Origin: Desulfovibrio aminophilus DSM 12254
GTDB taxonomy: Bacteria; Desulfobacterota; Desulfovibrionia; Desulfovibrionales; Desulfovibrionaceae
DNA: 64,000 nucleotides
Reading direction: 5' to 3'
Assembly: GCF_000422565.1 (NCBI RefSeq)
Contig: NZ_AUMA01000011.1
Span: 156,167 to 220,166, forward strand
This document shows, one piece after another, positions 35,267-43,420 of this stretch; within the stretch, counting starts at the first letter, position 1, and each line of letters opens with the position of its first letter. The position numbers and the translations under genes are program-made. Below the pieces are notes generated by a model. That model ran no database searches, had not been told where the DNA came from, and saw only the letters and a program-made list of their open reading frames with translations.

Positions 35267-36319
35267 CTAGGCCGGAGGCTCCTCCGGCAACTGGGCCAGA
35301 AGCTGGGGCAGGACGAGCTCGGGCGTGAGTTCGTTGAGACACTGCATCGTGCCCTTGGGGCAGACGTCCTTGTTGCAGCGGGAGCAGTCCAGGGTCAGGG
35401 CCGCGAAGTTCTGGTCCGGGCCCGGGTAGGTCCAGGACGGACCGTAGTTGGCCCCGATGAAGGTGAACGTGGGCGTACCCACGGCCAGGGCCAAGTGCCT
35501 GGGCGCGGAGCAGTTGCCCAGGTGAAGCACGGCGCGGGACTGGATCGCGGCCACCCGGTCCAGGGGCAGGATCTCCGGCAGGAGCAAACAGCGGTCCCGG
35601 CGACCGCATGCGTCGTACACCTCGCGCACCTGTCCTTCCTCGCCCGGCCCATGCAGGAGCAGGAAGCGCAGCTCCGGCCGCTTCTCGGCCAGCAATTCAA
35701 ACAGCCGGGCATAGTGCCGCGCGGGCCAGCGCCGGGTCACGGCCTTGTGCGTGGTGTCCACGGTCACCAGCTTCTCCCCGTCCCGCAGCCCCTGTTCGCG
35801 CAGCCAGGCGTCGGCCCAGGCGCGTTTCTCCTCCGGCACATGCACGTAGGGCCGTTCGCCCTTCCACTCCAACCCCAGCGGGCTCAGGGCGCAGGCCTTC
35901 ACCTTGGCGGCGTAGCCTCCGAAGATCGGCGCGGTGTGGGTGTAGAGGAAGCTGTTGTACCACTTGGGCGTATGGGCCAGACGGTAGCGGGCGCCGGAGA
36001 AGAAGGTCACGGTCTTGCAGCGCGGCAGCTGCTGGCAGTTGACCACCAGGTCGTAGCTCCGTCGGCGCATGTTCAGGTAGAACGCCAGGGCGCCCCAGGG
36101 TGACAGGGACTTGTCCACGACCCAAAGCCGAGAGATGTCCGGGTTGTCCTTGAGCACGTCCGCGCACTTGGCCTCGGTGAAGAAGTCGATCTCCACCGCC
36201 GGATAGCGGTCCTTGAGCATGCGGATGAGCGGCGTGGCCAAGATCACGTCGCCGATCTGGCGCTGCTGGCAGATGAGGGCCCGCCTGGGGGTGAAATCCT
36301 GGGGTATGGGCTTGGTCAT
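35267..36319 (-). CDS. Glycosyltransferase family 9 (heptosyltransferase-like)
   Basis: The 350-residue GT-B enzyme has the family start ALICQQRQIGDVILATPLIR, the acceptor-side FTEAKCADVL region, VTVDTTHKAVTRRWP and the LGNCSAPRHLALAVGTPTFT donor site. The C-terminal DCSRCNKDVCPKGTMQCL cysteines are typical of heptosyltransferase-type GT9 members. It probably adds heptose or a related sugar to LPS core. I chose ATG 36319, with AGGA eight bases upstream; ATG 36349 is an alternative. It is inserted, in the opposite direction, between the two halves of the leg pathway. Confidence 0.85.
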   Translation of the reverse strand: MTKPIPQDFTPRRALICQQRQIGDVILATPLIRMLKDRYPAVEIDFFTEAKCADVLKDNPDISRLWVVDKSLSPWGALAFYLNMRRRSYDLVVNCQQLPRCKTVTFFSGARYRLAHTPKWYNSFLYTHTAPIFGGYAAKVKACALSPLGLEWKGERPYVHVPEEKRAWADAWLREQGLRDGEKLVTVDTTHKAVTRRWPARHYARLFELLAEKRPELRFLLLHGPGEEGQVREVYDACGRRDRCLLLPEILPLDRVAAIQSRAVLHLGNCSAPRHLALAVGTPTFTFIGANYGPSWTYPGPDQNFAALTLDCSRCNKDVCPKGTMQCLNELTPELVLPQLLAQLPEEPPA

Positions 36320-36358
36320 GGCGTCGTCCTGGAAGGTTTGTTTCCTCATCGGCCCAGG

Positions 36359-37852
36359 TCAGGCGTCCTTCCCGGGACACGTCATTCTCGTATGTGCGCC
36401 GTCCAGCAAGTCGTCGATGGTCGGCAGAGGCCGGGCCTCCACATAGAGCTGATAGGAGAAGAGCGGCAGCCGGAGCCTGATGAACAGGCTGTTGAGCCGT
36501 AGGAGCAGGCGGCTTGTTGCGTTATCGCCGATGGCCTTGGGGTAGGGGGCCGGGATGCCCCGCACCGCTTCCACCGAGTAGCCCCGCTGCTGCAGCATCG
36601 TCTTGAGCGACGCCAGGGTGAAGAGCCGGGTATGGGTGAAGTCCAGAATGCCCACTTTCCCGTAGTTGAAGGATCCGAGGAGCATGCGCAGTCGGATGAT
36701 GAAGAAGGCCACGTTGGGAACGGTGATGATGATGCGCGGCTTCTCCATGCCGTGCAACGAGGATCTGAGGTCGTCGAAGAACTTTTCCGGCGATGCGAGA
36801 TGCTCCACGACGTCCAGCAGAAGGATGCAGTCGTAGGACGTCGCCGGCAGGGGGAGCGGGGTCGCATTGAGGTCGGCCCGCCGCAGGGTGATCCCCTCCT
36901 CGTCGCGGTCGTTGATGGTGCTGTCCAGGCCGGTCACGCGGCAGCCTTTTTTCGCCAGTTCGCGGGCGATCAGTCCCTGGCCGCAGCCGATGTCCAGGAC
37001 CGTGCTGTCCGACGGCACGGCTTCCAGGGCCATGGTGTGCGAGGACGGGTAGCTGAGCTTGAGGGAGTAGTCCGGCTCCGAGACGATTTCGTACTTCCGG
37101 TCATAGGCGATGGACGCCTGGTGCAGCTTGCTGGAGAGCGTCGTCAGGACCACGTCGAGGGCGTATTTCATCCCGTTGACGTGGCAGACCTCATCCCCAT
37201 AATGCGTGGGGATCGGAAGTTCGGCGATGCGCAGGCCCTTGAGCAATAGCTGGATGATGATCTCCGTGTCGAAGTGGAAGTCGTTGGAATTGCGTTCGAA
37301 GGGGATGGAGGCCAGGGCCTTCGTGGAATAGATGCGAAATCCCGTGTGAAATTCGCTGAAGCCGGTCTTGAGCAGCCAGTTCTGGAGCTTCGTGAGGATG
37401 ATGTTGCCGAGGAACTTGTACAGGGGCATGCCGCCGCGCAAGGCGTCCTTGCGTTTGAGCATGCGCGATCCGAGCACCGCGTCGGCCTCTCCTGCGAAGA
37501 TCGGCTTGGACAGGTCTTCCACGAATTCCGGCGGATACTGGCCGTCGCCGTGGATCAGGGCGACCACGTCATAGTCGTTGCGCAGGGCGTAGGTGTAGCC
37601 GATCTTCTGGTTGCCGCCGTAGCCGACGTTCATGCAGTTCCGCAGCACTTCCAGGCGTATTCCGGGATGGGTCCGCTTGTATTCCAAGCCCACCCGAAAG
37701 GTCTCGTCCTGCGAGGCGTCGTCGATCACCAGGATCCCGCAGCCGCCTTCCAGAAGGGAGGCGGGGATGCGGTCCAAGACAGGCGCCAGCGTCTTTTCGG
37801 CGTTATACGCCACGATGAAGACGAGGAGCTTATCTAAATGACGGTCACTCAC
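36359..37852 (-). CDS. GT2 glycosyltransferase fused to SAM methyltransferase
   Basis: The 497-residue protein joins two enzymes. Residues about 5-230 are a DPM1/GT2-type transferase: VFIVAYNAEKTL, VIDDASQDET, LIHGDGQYPPEFV (metal and catalytic region) and FHTGFRIYS. Residues about 270-450 are a class I methyltransferase (VLDIGCGQGLIARELAKKG, LLLDVVEHLASPEKFF). The fusion could add a polyprenyl-linked sugar and methylate it or its glycan, for example as a chain cap. There are no signs of frameshift. Substrates are unknown. Confidence 0.85.
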   Translation of the reverse strand: MSDRHLDKLLVFIVAYNAEKTLAPVLDRIPASLLEGGCGILVIDDASQDETFRVGLEYKRTHPGIRLEVLRNCMNVGYGGNQKIGYTYALRNDYDVVALIHGDGQYPPEFVEDLSKPIFAGEADAVLGSRMLKRKDALRGGMPLYKFLGNIILTKLQNWLLKTGFSEFHTGFRIYSTKALASIPFERNSNDFHFDTEIIIQLLLKGLRIAELPIPTHYGDEVCHVNGMKYALDVVLTTLSSKLHQASIAYDRKYEIVSEPDYSLKLSYPSSHTMALEAVPSDSTVLDIGCGQGLIARELAKKGCRVTGLDSTINDRDEEGITLRRADLNATPLPLPATSYDCILLLDVVEHLASPEKFFDDLRSSLHGMEKPRIIITVPNVAFFIIRLRMLLGSFNYGKVGILDFTHTRLFTLASLKTMLQQRGYSVEAVRGIPAPYPKAIGDNATSRLLLRLNSLFIRLRLPLFSYQLYVEARPLPTIDDLLDGAHTRMTCPGKDA

Positions 37853-38283
37853 TGCGGGTCTCCTTGCGAGCCGGAATTCTGTTGCGTGGCGGTCATGAAA
37901 AGCGGTAGCCCGTGAAGTGGCCTGGGAAGCGCGGGTTGTGCCAGTTGATGGATGGGCCAGCGCGCCGCGTGCCCCGTGTCGGCCGAGGCCTTGACCGCCT
38001 TGGCTTCCGTCCGGCTGGAACGGGGCCTAAGCAAAGCGTTATGGGCGAAATAGCGAAGCGTGGACTTGCTAGCATGTTTGCCTTGGCAAGACAACAACGC
38101 CTGAGCCTGGGCTCTTCGCGGTCGCTTGGGAGTGGAGCCCTTCCTCCTGGTTCTTTGCCTTTTGACCGTGCGGGTGGTACATGGCGATGCGGGATGGCGG
38201 CGCGGCTGTTCCGGCCGTCTCCCCGGTTTTCATCCCTTCAACCTCGGCCGACGCGGGACCGCGCGGCGCACCACCTGGACACG
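37853..38283. other. Intergenic region before legC
   Basis: This 430-base region lies between divergent genes. The only sequence signal I can support is the promoter-like motif at 38151-38184. The legC reading frame stays open back to 37912 but its codons there give no recognisable protein and end at no good ribosome site, so I treat it as leader. No RNA gene or repeat was seen. Confidence 0.5.
38151..38184 (+). promoter_or_regulatory. Promoter-like motif shared with legB
   Basis: This is the second copy of the 34-base motif at 30712-30745 (26 of 34 identical). It lies 100 bases before the legC ATG. Two copies upstream of separated parts of one pathway argue for coordinated expression. Confidence 0.5.
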
Positions 38284-39450
38284 ATGACCGACATGCTGGA
38301 TCGCTTCGCCGCTCTGGTCCGCCGATTCTACTCCGAGCCGAAAGGCCCCATCCCCCTGCACGCCCCGGTCTTCGCGGGCAAGGAAAAGGAATACCTCTGC
38401 CGTTGCGTGGACACGACCTTCGTCTCCAGCGTGGGTGAATACGTGACCCGCTTCGAGGACATGCTCCGCGAATTCTCCGGAGCGGCCGCCGCCGTGGCCG
38501 TGGTCAACGGCACCTGCGGCCTGACCGCCGCCCTGGGGCTGGTCGGCGTGCGGCCCGGCGAGGTCGTGCTGACCCAGGCCCTGACCTTCGTGGCCACGGC
38601 CAACGCCGTGCGCCACGCCGGAGCGGAGCCGGTCTTCCTGGATTCGGACCCGGACACCCTCGGCATGTCCCCGGACGCCCTGCGCGCCTTTCTGGACGCC
38701 AAGGCCGAGAGCGGCCCGGACGGCCCCCGTCTGCGGGCGGACGGCAGGCGCATCGCGGCCTGTCTGCCCATGCACGTCCTGGGACACGCCTGCCGCATCC
38801 GCGAGATCGCGGCTCTCTGCCAGGAGTGGCGCATCCCCCTGGTGGAGGACGCGGCCGAGGCCCTGGGATCGACCCTGGATGGCCGCCACCTGGGCCTTTT
38901 CGGCCGCATCGGGGTCTTGAGCTTCAACGGCAACAAGACCGTGACCACGGGCGGCGGCGGCATGCTGCTCACCAACGACCCTGAACTCGGGGCCCGGGCC
39001 AAGCGCCTGACCGCCACGGCCAAGCGGCCGCACCCCTGGGAATTCTTCCACGACGAGACGGCCTGGAATTACCGCATGCCGAACGTCAACGCCGCCCTGG
39101 GCTGCGCCCAGATGGAGCGCATCGAGGACATCCTCGCGGACAAACGGGACGTGGCCGCGGCCTACCGGGAGTTTTTCGCGAACGAGGCGGATATGGAGTT
39201 CGTGGACCAGCCCGAGGGCTGTCGTTCGAACTTCTGGCTCTGCTCGGTGCGCGCCGGAAGCCGGGCCGCCCGCGACGCCATGCTGGAGTGGACCAACGCC
39301 CACGGGATCGCCACCCGCCCGCTGTGGCGGCTCATGACCGATCTGCCCATGTACGCGGGCAACGCGGGAGACGACCTGGACGCGGCCCGCGAGGCCGTGG
39401 AGCGCGTGGTCAGTCTGCCCAGCGGCCCGCGTTGGGGGAAACGCCCGTGA
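38284..39450 (+). CDS. legC: LegC-type sugar aminotransferase
   Basis: LegC transfers an amino group to C4 of the 4-keto sugar made by LegB. The 388-residue DegT/DnrJ/EryC1 protein has GTCGLTAALG (cofactor phosphate), VEDAAEALGS (the PLP-ring aspartate) and the Schiff-base lysine in SFNGNKTVTTGGGGM. The ATG at 38284 is followed by a second at 38293. The stop overlaps the legI GTG by four bases. Pse or other aminotransferase roles are less likely given the neighbours. Confidence 0.9.
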   Translation: MTDMLDRFAALVRRFYSEPKGPIPLHAPVFAGKEKEYLCRCVDTTFVSSVGEYVTRFEDMLREFSGAAAAVAVVNGTCGLTAALGLVGVRPGEVVLTQALTFVATANAVRHAGAEPVFLDSDPDTLGMSPDALRAFLDAKAESGPDGPRLRADGRRIAACLPMHVLGHACRIREIAALCQEWRIPLVEDAAEALGSTLDGRHLGLFGRIGVLSFNGNKTVTTGGGGMLLTNDPELGARAKRLTATAKRPHPWEFFHDETAWNYRMPNVNAALGCAQMERIEDILADKRDVAAAYREFFANEADMEFVDQPEGCRSNFWLCSVRAGSRAARDAMLEWTNAHGIATRPLWRLMTDLPMYAGNAGDDLDAAREAVERVVSLPSGPRWGKRP

Positions 39451-40457
39451 GCCGTGTGCTGATCATCGCCGAGGCCGGGGTGAACCACAACGGCGATCTG
39501 GCCCTGGCCTTGAAGCTGGTGGATGCGGCCGCCGACGCGGGGGCCGACGCGGTCAAGTTTCAGACCTTCAAGGCCGAGCGACTGGTCACGCCCGACGCGG
39601 ACAAGGCGGCCTACCAGAAGGAGGCCACCGGCGCGGCCGAGTCGCAGTTCGTCATGCTCAAGCGGCTGGAGCTGGACGCGGCGGCTCACGAAACGCTCCT
39701 GGCCCGCTGCCGGGAGCGCGGCATCGCGTTTCTCTCCACGCCCTTCGACGAACAGAGCGCGGACATGCTCGTGGGCATGGGCCTCGCGATCATCAAGATC
39801 CCCTCGGGCGAGATCACCAACCTGCCCTATCTGCGGCACGTGGGCGCGCTCGGCAGGCGCATCGTGCTCTCCACGGGCATGTGCGCGCTGGACGAGGTGG
39901 CTGACGCGCTGCGGGTGCTTGAGACCGCCGGGACGCCTGCCCGGAACGTGACGCTTCTGCACTGCAACACCCAGTATCCGACCCCTGACGCCGACGCCAA
40001 CTTGCGGGCCATCCGCACACTGGCCGAGGCCTTCCCCGCCTGCGCGACGGGCTATTCCGACCACACCCTGGGCATCGCCTGCCCCATCGCCGCCGTGGCC
40101 CTTGGCGCGACGGTCGTCGAGAAGCATTTCACCCTGGATCGCCGAATGGAGGGGCCGGACCATGCGGCCTCCCTGGAGCCCGGGGAACTGGCGGCCATGG
40201 TGGCGGCCGTGCGCACGGTGGAGGCTGCCCTGGGGCACGGCCGCAAGGAGCCCAGCTCCTCGGAGCGCGAGAACATCCTGGTGGCCCGGCGCTACCTGGT
40301 GGCCGCCCGGAACATCGCCGAGGGCGAAGTCTATTCCCCGGAGAACGTGGCCGCGCGGCGCACGGGCTCCGGCGGGGTGAGCCCCATGCGTTGGGAAGAG
40401 ATCATGGGACGGCGCGCGCCGCGAGCCTTCGCCGCGGGGGAGAAGATCGAGCCATGA
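39447..40457 (+). CDS. legI: Legionaminic acid synthase (NeuB family)
   Basis: LegI condenses the 6-deoxy-diamino-mannose with phosphoenolpyruvate to give a nonulosonic acid. The 336-residue protein has the NeuB barrel (IIAEAGVNHNGDLALALKLV, AVKFQTFKAERL, IKIPSGEITNLPYLRH, GYSDHTLGI) and a C-terminal antifreeze-like SAF domain (ARRYLVAARNIAEGEVY). The start is GTG, within the legC overlap and preceded by GGGGGAAA. It overlaps legG by ATGA. Confidence 0.92.
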   Translation: MSRVLIIAEAGVNHNGDLALALKLVDAAADAGADAVKFQTFKAERLVTPDADKAAYQKEATGAAESQFVMLKRLELDAAAHETLLARCRERGIAFLSTPFDEQSADMLVGMGLAIIKIPSGEITNLPYLRHVGALGRRIVLSTGMCALDEVADALRVLETAGTPARNVTLLHCNTQYPTPDADANLRAIRTLAEAFPACATGYSDHTLGIACPIAAVALGATVVEKHFTLDRRMEGPDHAASLEPGELAAMVAAVRTVEAALGHGRKEPSSSERENILVARRYLVAARNIAEGEVYSPENVAARRTGSGGVSPMRWEEIMGRRAPRAFAAGEKIEP

Positions 40458-41614
40458 GGATCGCGGTCTTCACCGGCACCCGCGCCGAATACGGTCTGCT
40501 GCGCCCCGTGCTGGAACGGCTGCGCGACGCTCCGGACGCGGAACTCCTTTTGCTCGTCTCCGGCAGCCACCTTTCGGCCCGCCATGGGCATACCGTGGAC
40601 GAGATCCGGGGGCACGGCTTCGAGCCGGACGCGGAAATCACCCTGGATCTGGACGACGACTCGCCCCAGGGCGTGGCCCGGGCGGCCGCTCAGGCCCTGG
40701 CCGGGTGCGCCGAGGCCCTGGCACGACTCAAGCCGGACCGGCTCCTGATCCTTGGCGACCGCTACGAGGCCCTGGCCTGCGCCGTGGCCGCGTCCCTGTG
40801 CCGCGTGCCCATCGCCCACATCCACGGCGGCGAGGTGACCCGGGGCGCGGTGGACGATCAGTTCCGCCATGCCCTGGCCAAGCTCGCCGCGCTGCACTTC
40901 ACGGCCTGCGAGGAGTACCGCCGCCGGGTGATCCAGATGGGTGAGCGGCCGGAAGCGGTCTTCAACGTCGGCTCGCTGGGGGTGGAGAACGCCCTGACCC
41001 TGTCTCTGCCGGGACGCGCGGAGTTGGAGGCTGAACTGCAGTTTTGCCTGGGGCCGGAGTTCGTCCTGGTCACGTTTCATCCCGTGACCCTGGACGCCGA
41101 CCCGGCGGAACAGGCCCGGAGCTTCTTCGCGGGCCTCGCCCTGATGCTGGACGAACGGCCGGAACTGCGGGCCGTGATCACCGGGGCCAACGCGGACGCC
41201 GGGGGCGGGGCCGTGGACGCCCTGACCCATGAACTGGTCGGACGTTTCCCCGGCCGCATCCTGGCCCGGCCCTCCCTGGGGCAGGTGCGCTACCTCTCGG
41301 CCATGAAGCACTGCCGTTGTGTGGCGGGCAACTCCTCCTCCGGGGTCATCGAGGCCCCGAGCTTCGGCGTACCCACGGTGAACGTGGGCAGCCGCCAGGA
41401 CGGCCGCGTGCGCGCCGCCTCGGTGCTGGACTGCCCGGCCGAGGCCGAAGCCGTGGCCCTGGCGCTGCGCCGGGCCCTCTCCGGCGAGGGCGCGGCCCTG
41501 GCCCGGAGCGCGACGAATCCCCTCCAGAAGGACGGCACGAGCCGCCGCATCGTGGATCTGCTTATCTCCTGGCGCGGGGGGCTGGAAAAGGTCTTTCACG
41601 ACATCCTCGCCTGA
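40454..41614 (+). CDS. legG: Hydrolysing sugar-nucleotide 2-epimerase (NeuC family)
   Basis: LegG removes the nucleotide and inverts C2 to give the free sugar for LegI. The 386-residue protein has the NeuC start IAVFTGTRAEYGLLRPVL, the ILGDRYEAL and AHIHGGEVTRGAVDDQFRHA segments, VTFHPVTLD and the GNSSSGVIEAPSFGVPTVNVG donor site. It ends the legC-legI-legG unit. A short CGCCG/CGGCG hairpin at about 41641-41656 could be a weak end signal. Confidence 0.92.
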   Translation: MRIAVFTGTRAEYGLLRPVLERLRDAPDAELLLLVSGSHLSARHGHTVDEIRGHGFEPDAEITLDLDDDSPQGVARAAAQALAGCAEALARLKPDRLLILGDRYEALACAVAASLCRVPIAHIHGGEVTRGAVDDQFRHALAKLAALHFTACEEYRRRVIQMGERPEAVFNVGSLGVENALTLSLPGRAELEAELQFCLGPEFVLVTFHPVTLDADPAEQARSFFAGLALMLDERPELRAVITGANADAGGGAVDALTHELVGRFPGRILARPSLGQVRYLSAMKHCRCVAGNSSSGVIEAPSFGVPTVNVGSRQDGRVRAASVLDCPAEAEAVALALRRALSGEGAALARSATNPLQKDGTSRRIVDLLISWRGGLEKVFHDILA

Positions 41615-41740
41615 TCGCGTTCCACCTTCGGAGCTCGTCGCCGGACTCGGACGGCGTGTTTCCCTGTCCTTCCCTCTTGGCCTTTGGGTGGCGCATCGTT
41701 CCAGCAATCCTTTCATCATGCGACGGCCCACGGCTTACCA

Positions 41741-41760
41741 TCAAAATGATCATATTTTGA
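41741..41760. promoter_or_regulatory. AT-rich dyad before the liv operon
   Basis: TCAAAAT (41741-41747) and ATTTTGA (41754-41760) form a 7-bp inverted repeat around GATCAT in an AT-rich pocket. It lies about 75 bases before the -35 box of livG and could be a regulator site or UP-like element. The regulator is unknown. Confidence 0.4.
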
Positions 41761-41833
41761 CAAAAAAGTAATTACTCGCCATTTTTGCATTGGGACAATA
41801 AGCCGTAAAAGACGAATTTTGGCATGGACCAAG

Positions 41834-41861
41834 TTGACAGCCCCAGGCGTGTGGTATACCA
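41834..41861 (+). promoter_or_regulatory. liv operon promoter with operator-like palindrome
   Basis: A consensus -35 TTGACA (41834-41839) is followed by the perfect palindrome TGGTATACCA (41852-41861), which contains the probable -10 (TATACC after 15 bases or TACCAG after 17). GntR/FadR-family proteins often bind TGGTATACCA-like sites. The FCD-type GntR regulator at 48302 is the natural candidate. Binding is inferred. Confidence 0.55.
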
Positions 41862-41896
41862 GCAAATCAACGCTGACACGCCAACAAGGATCACGG

Positions 41897-42703
41897 ATGA
41901 CCACGGCCCGGGAAACGTTGCTCCACGCCGACAACGTGAGCAAGAAGTTCGGGGGCATTCTCGCCCTCTCGGAATACTCGCTGACCCTGCGCAGGGGCGA
42001 CCTTGCGGGCCTCATCGGCCCCAACGGCGCGGGCAAGACCACGGCCTTCAACGTCCTCTCCGGAGTGCTGGCCCCCAGCGGCGGGACGCTCACCTTCGAC
42101 GGCCGGGACATCACCGGCTTCGACGCCTGTCGCAGCGCCCGCGCGGGCATCGCGCGCACCTTCCAGAACATCCGCCTGTTCCAGGATCTGACCGTGCTGG
42201 ACAACATCCTGGTGGGCTTCCATCAGCGCATGGGCCGGGGTTTCTTCGCCACTCTGCTGCATCTGCCGAGTTTCCGTCGGGCCGAGGCCGGGATGGAGCG
42301 CCGCGCCAGGGAACTGGCCGACCTCCTGGGCTTGGCCGACCTCTTGGGCCAGACCGCCGGGGCGCTGCCCTACGGCGACCAGCGGCGGCTGGAGATCGCC
42401 CGGGCCCTGGCCACGGAGCCCAAGCTCCTCCTCCTGGACGAGCCCGCCGCCGGCATGAATCCTCAGGAAACCCGCGAACTCGCCGACACCATCCGCCGCA
42501 TCCACAAGGAATTCCAGCTCACCGTCTTTCTCGTCGAGCACGACATGCATTTCGTCATGGATATCTGCGAACACCTGCAGGTCATCAACTACGGCCGTCT
42601 GCTGGCCGAGGGCGATCCGGCGGAGGTGCGCGCCAACCCCGAAGTCGTCGCGGCCTATCTCGGCTCCTCGGAGAACAAGAAGGATTGGGGGGCGGCATGC
42701 TGA
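41897..42703 (+). CDS. livG: LIV-type ABC transporter ATPase LivG
   Basis: The 268-residue ATPase has Walker A GPNGAGKTTAFNVLSG, the AGIARTFQNIRLFQDLTVLDN insert typical of LivG, the signature region LPYGDQRRLEIARAL and Walker B LLLLDEPAAGMNP. It energises a branched-chain or polar amino-acid importer. AAGGA precedes the ATG by seven bases. It overlaps livF by seven bases. Here the ATPases are first in the operon and the binding protein last. Confidence 0.93.
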   Translation: MTTARETLLHADNVSKKFGGILALSEYSLTLRRGDLAGLIGPNGAGKTTAFNVLSGVLAPSGGTLTFDGRDITGFDACRSARAGIARTFQNIRLFQDLTVLDNILVGFHQRMGRGFFATLLHLPSFRRAEAGMERRARELADLLGLADLLGQTAGALPYGDQRRLEIARALATEPKLLLLDEPAAGMNPQETRELADTIRRIHKEFQLTVFLVEHDMHFVMDICEHLQVINYGRLLAEGDPAEVRANPEVVAAYLGSSENKKDWGAAC

Positions 42704-43419
42704 CGATCCGCCACCTCGACGTGTTCCGGGGACGCACCCACGTTCTGCGCGACGTGAGCCTGGAGGTCGGCCGCGGCGAGATCGTGGCCCTCATCGGAGC
42801 CAACGGCGCGGGCAAGACCACGACCTTGCGGACCATCTCCGGGCTGCTCCCGGCCCGCAACGGTGAAATTTCCTTCGCCCCCCGCGAGGGCGGCGACGTG
42901 CTCGACCTGACCAGCACGCCGGCCGAGGCCATCGTGGCGGCGGGGATCTGCCACTGCCCCGAAGGCCGGGGCGTGTTCTCCCGCCTGAGCGTGCATGAGA
43001 ACCTGCTCATGGGCGCTTATCTGCGCGATGACCGCCAGGACATCCGCCGCGACATGGAGCAGGTCTGCGCCATGTTCCCCATCCTGGCCGCGCGCCGGAA
43101 CCAGCCCGCGGGCAATCTCTCCGGCGGTGAACAGATGATGCTGGCCATCGGCCGGGCCCTCATGGGGCGGCCCCGGCTGCTCATCCTGGATGAACCCTCG
43201 CTGGGGCTGGCCCCCCTGGTGGTCGAGGCCATCTTCCAGCTCCTGGCGCGCATCAACCGCGAGGGCGTGACCATCCTTCTGGTGGAGCAGAACGCCGTGG
43301 TGGCCCTTGAGCTGGCGCACCGGGCCTACGTGCTGGAAAACGGCCGCGTGGTCATGAGCGGGGAGAGCGCCGCCCTGGCCGGGGACGACAATATCCGCAA
43401 GGCCTATCTGGGGGGCTGA
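42697..43419 (+). CDS. livF: LIV-type ABC transporter ATPase LivF
   Basis: The 240-residue ATPase has Walker A GANGAGKTTTLRTISG, the GICHCPEGRGVFSRLSVHENL region, LSGGEQMMLAIGRAL and Walker B LLILDEPSLGLAP. These are LivF features. It begins inside the livG end and is followed after one base by livH. Confidence 0.95.
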   Translation: MLTIRHLDVFRGRTHVLRDVSLEVGRGEIVALIGANGAGKTTTLRTISGLLPARNGEISFAPREGGDVLDLTSTPAEAIVAAGICHCPEGRGVFSRLSVHENLLMGAYLRDDRQDIRRDMEQVCAMFPILAARRNQPAGNLSGGEQMMLAIGRALMGRPRLLILDEPSLGLAPLVVEAIFQLLARINREGVTILLVEQNAVVALELAHRAYVLENGRVVMSGESAALAGDDNIRKAYLGG

Positions 43420-43420
43420 C

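Noticed and set aside
41672..41720. A sigma-54 promoter before the liv operon
   Set aside because: GG and GC pairs occur but with 12 bases between them instead of the required 10.
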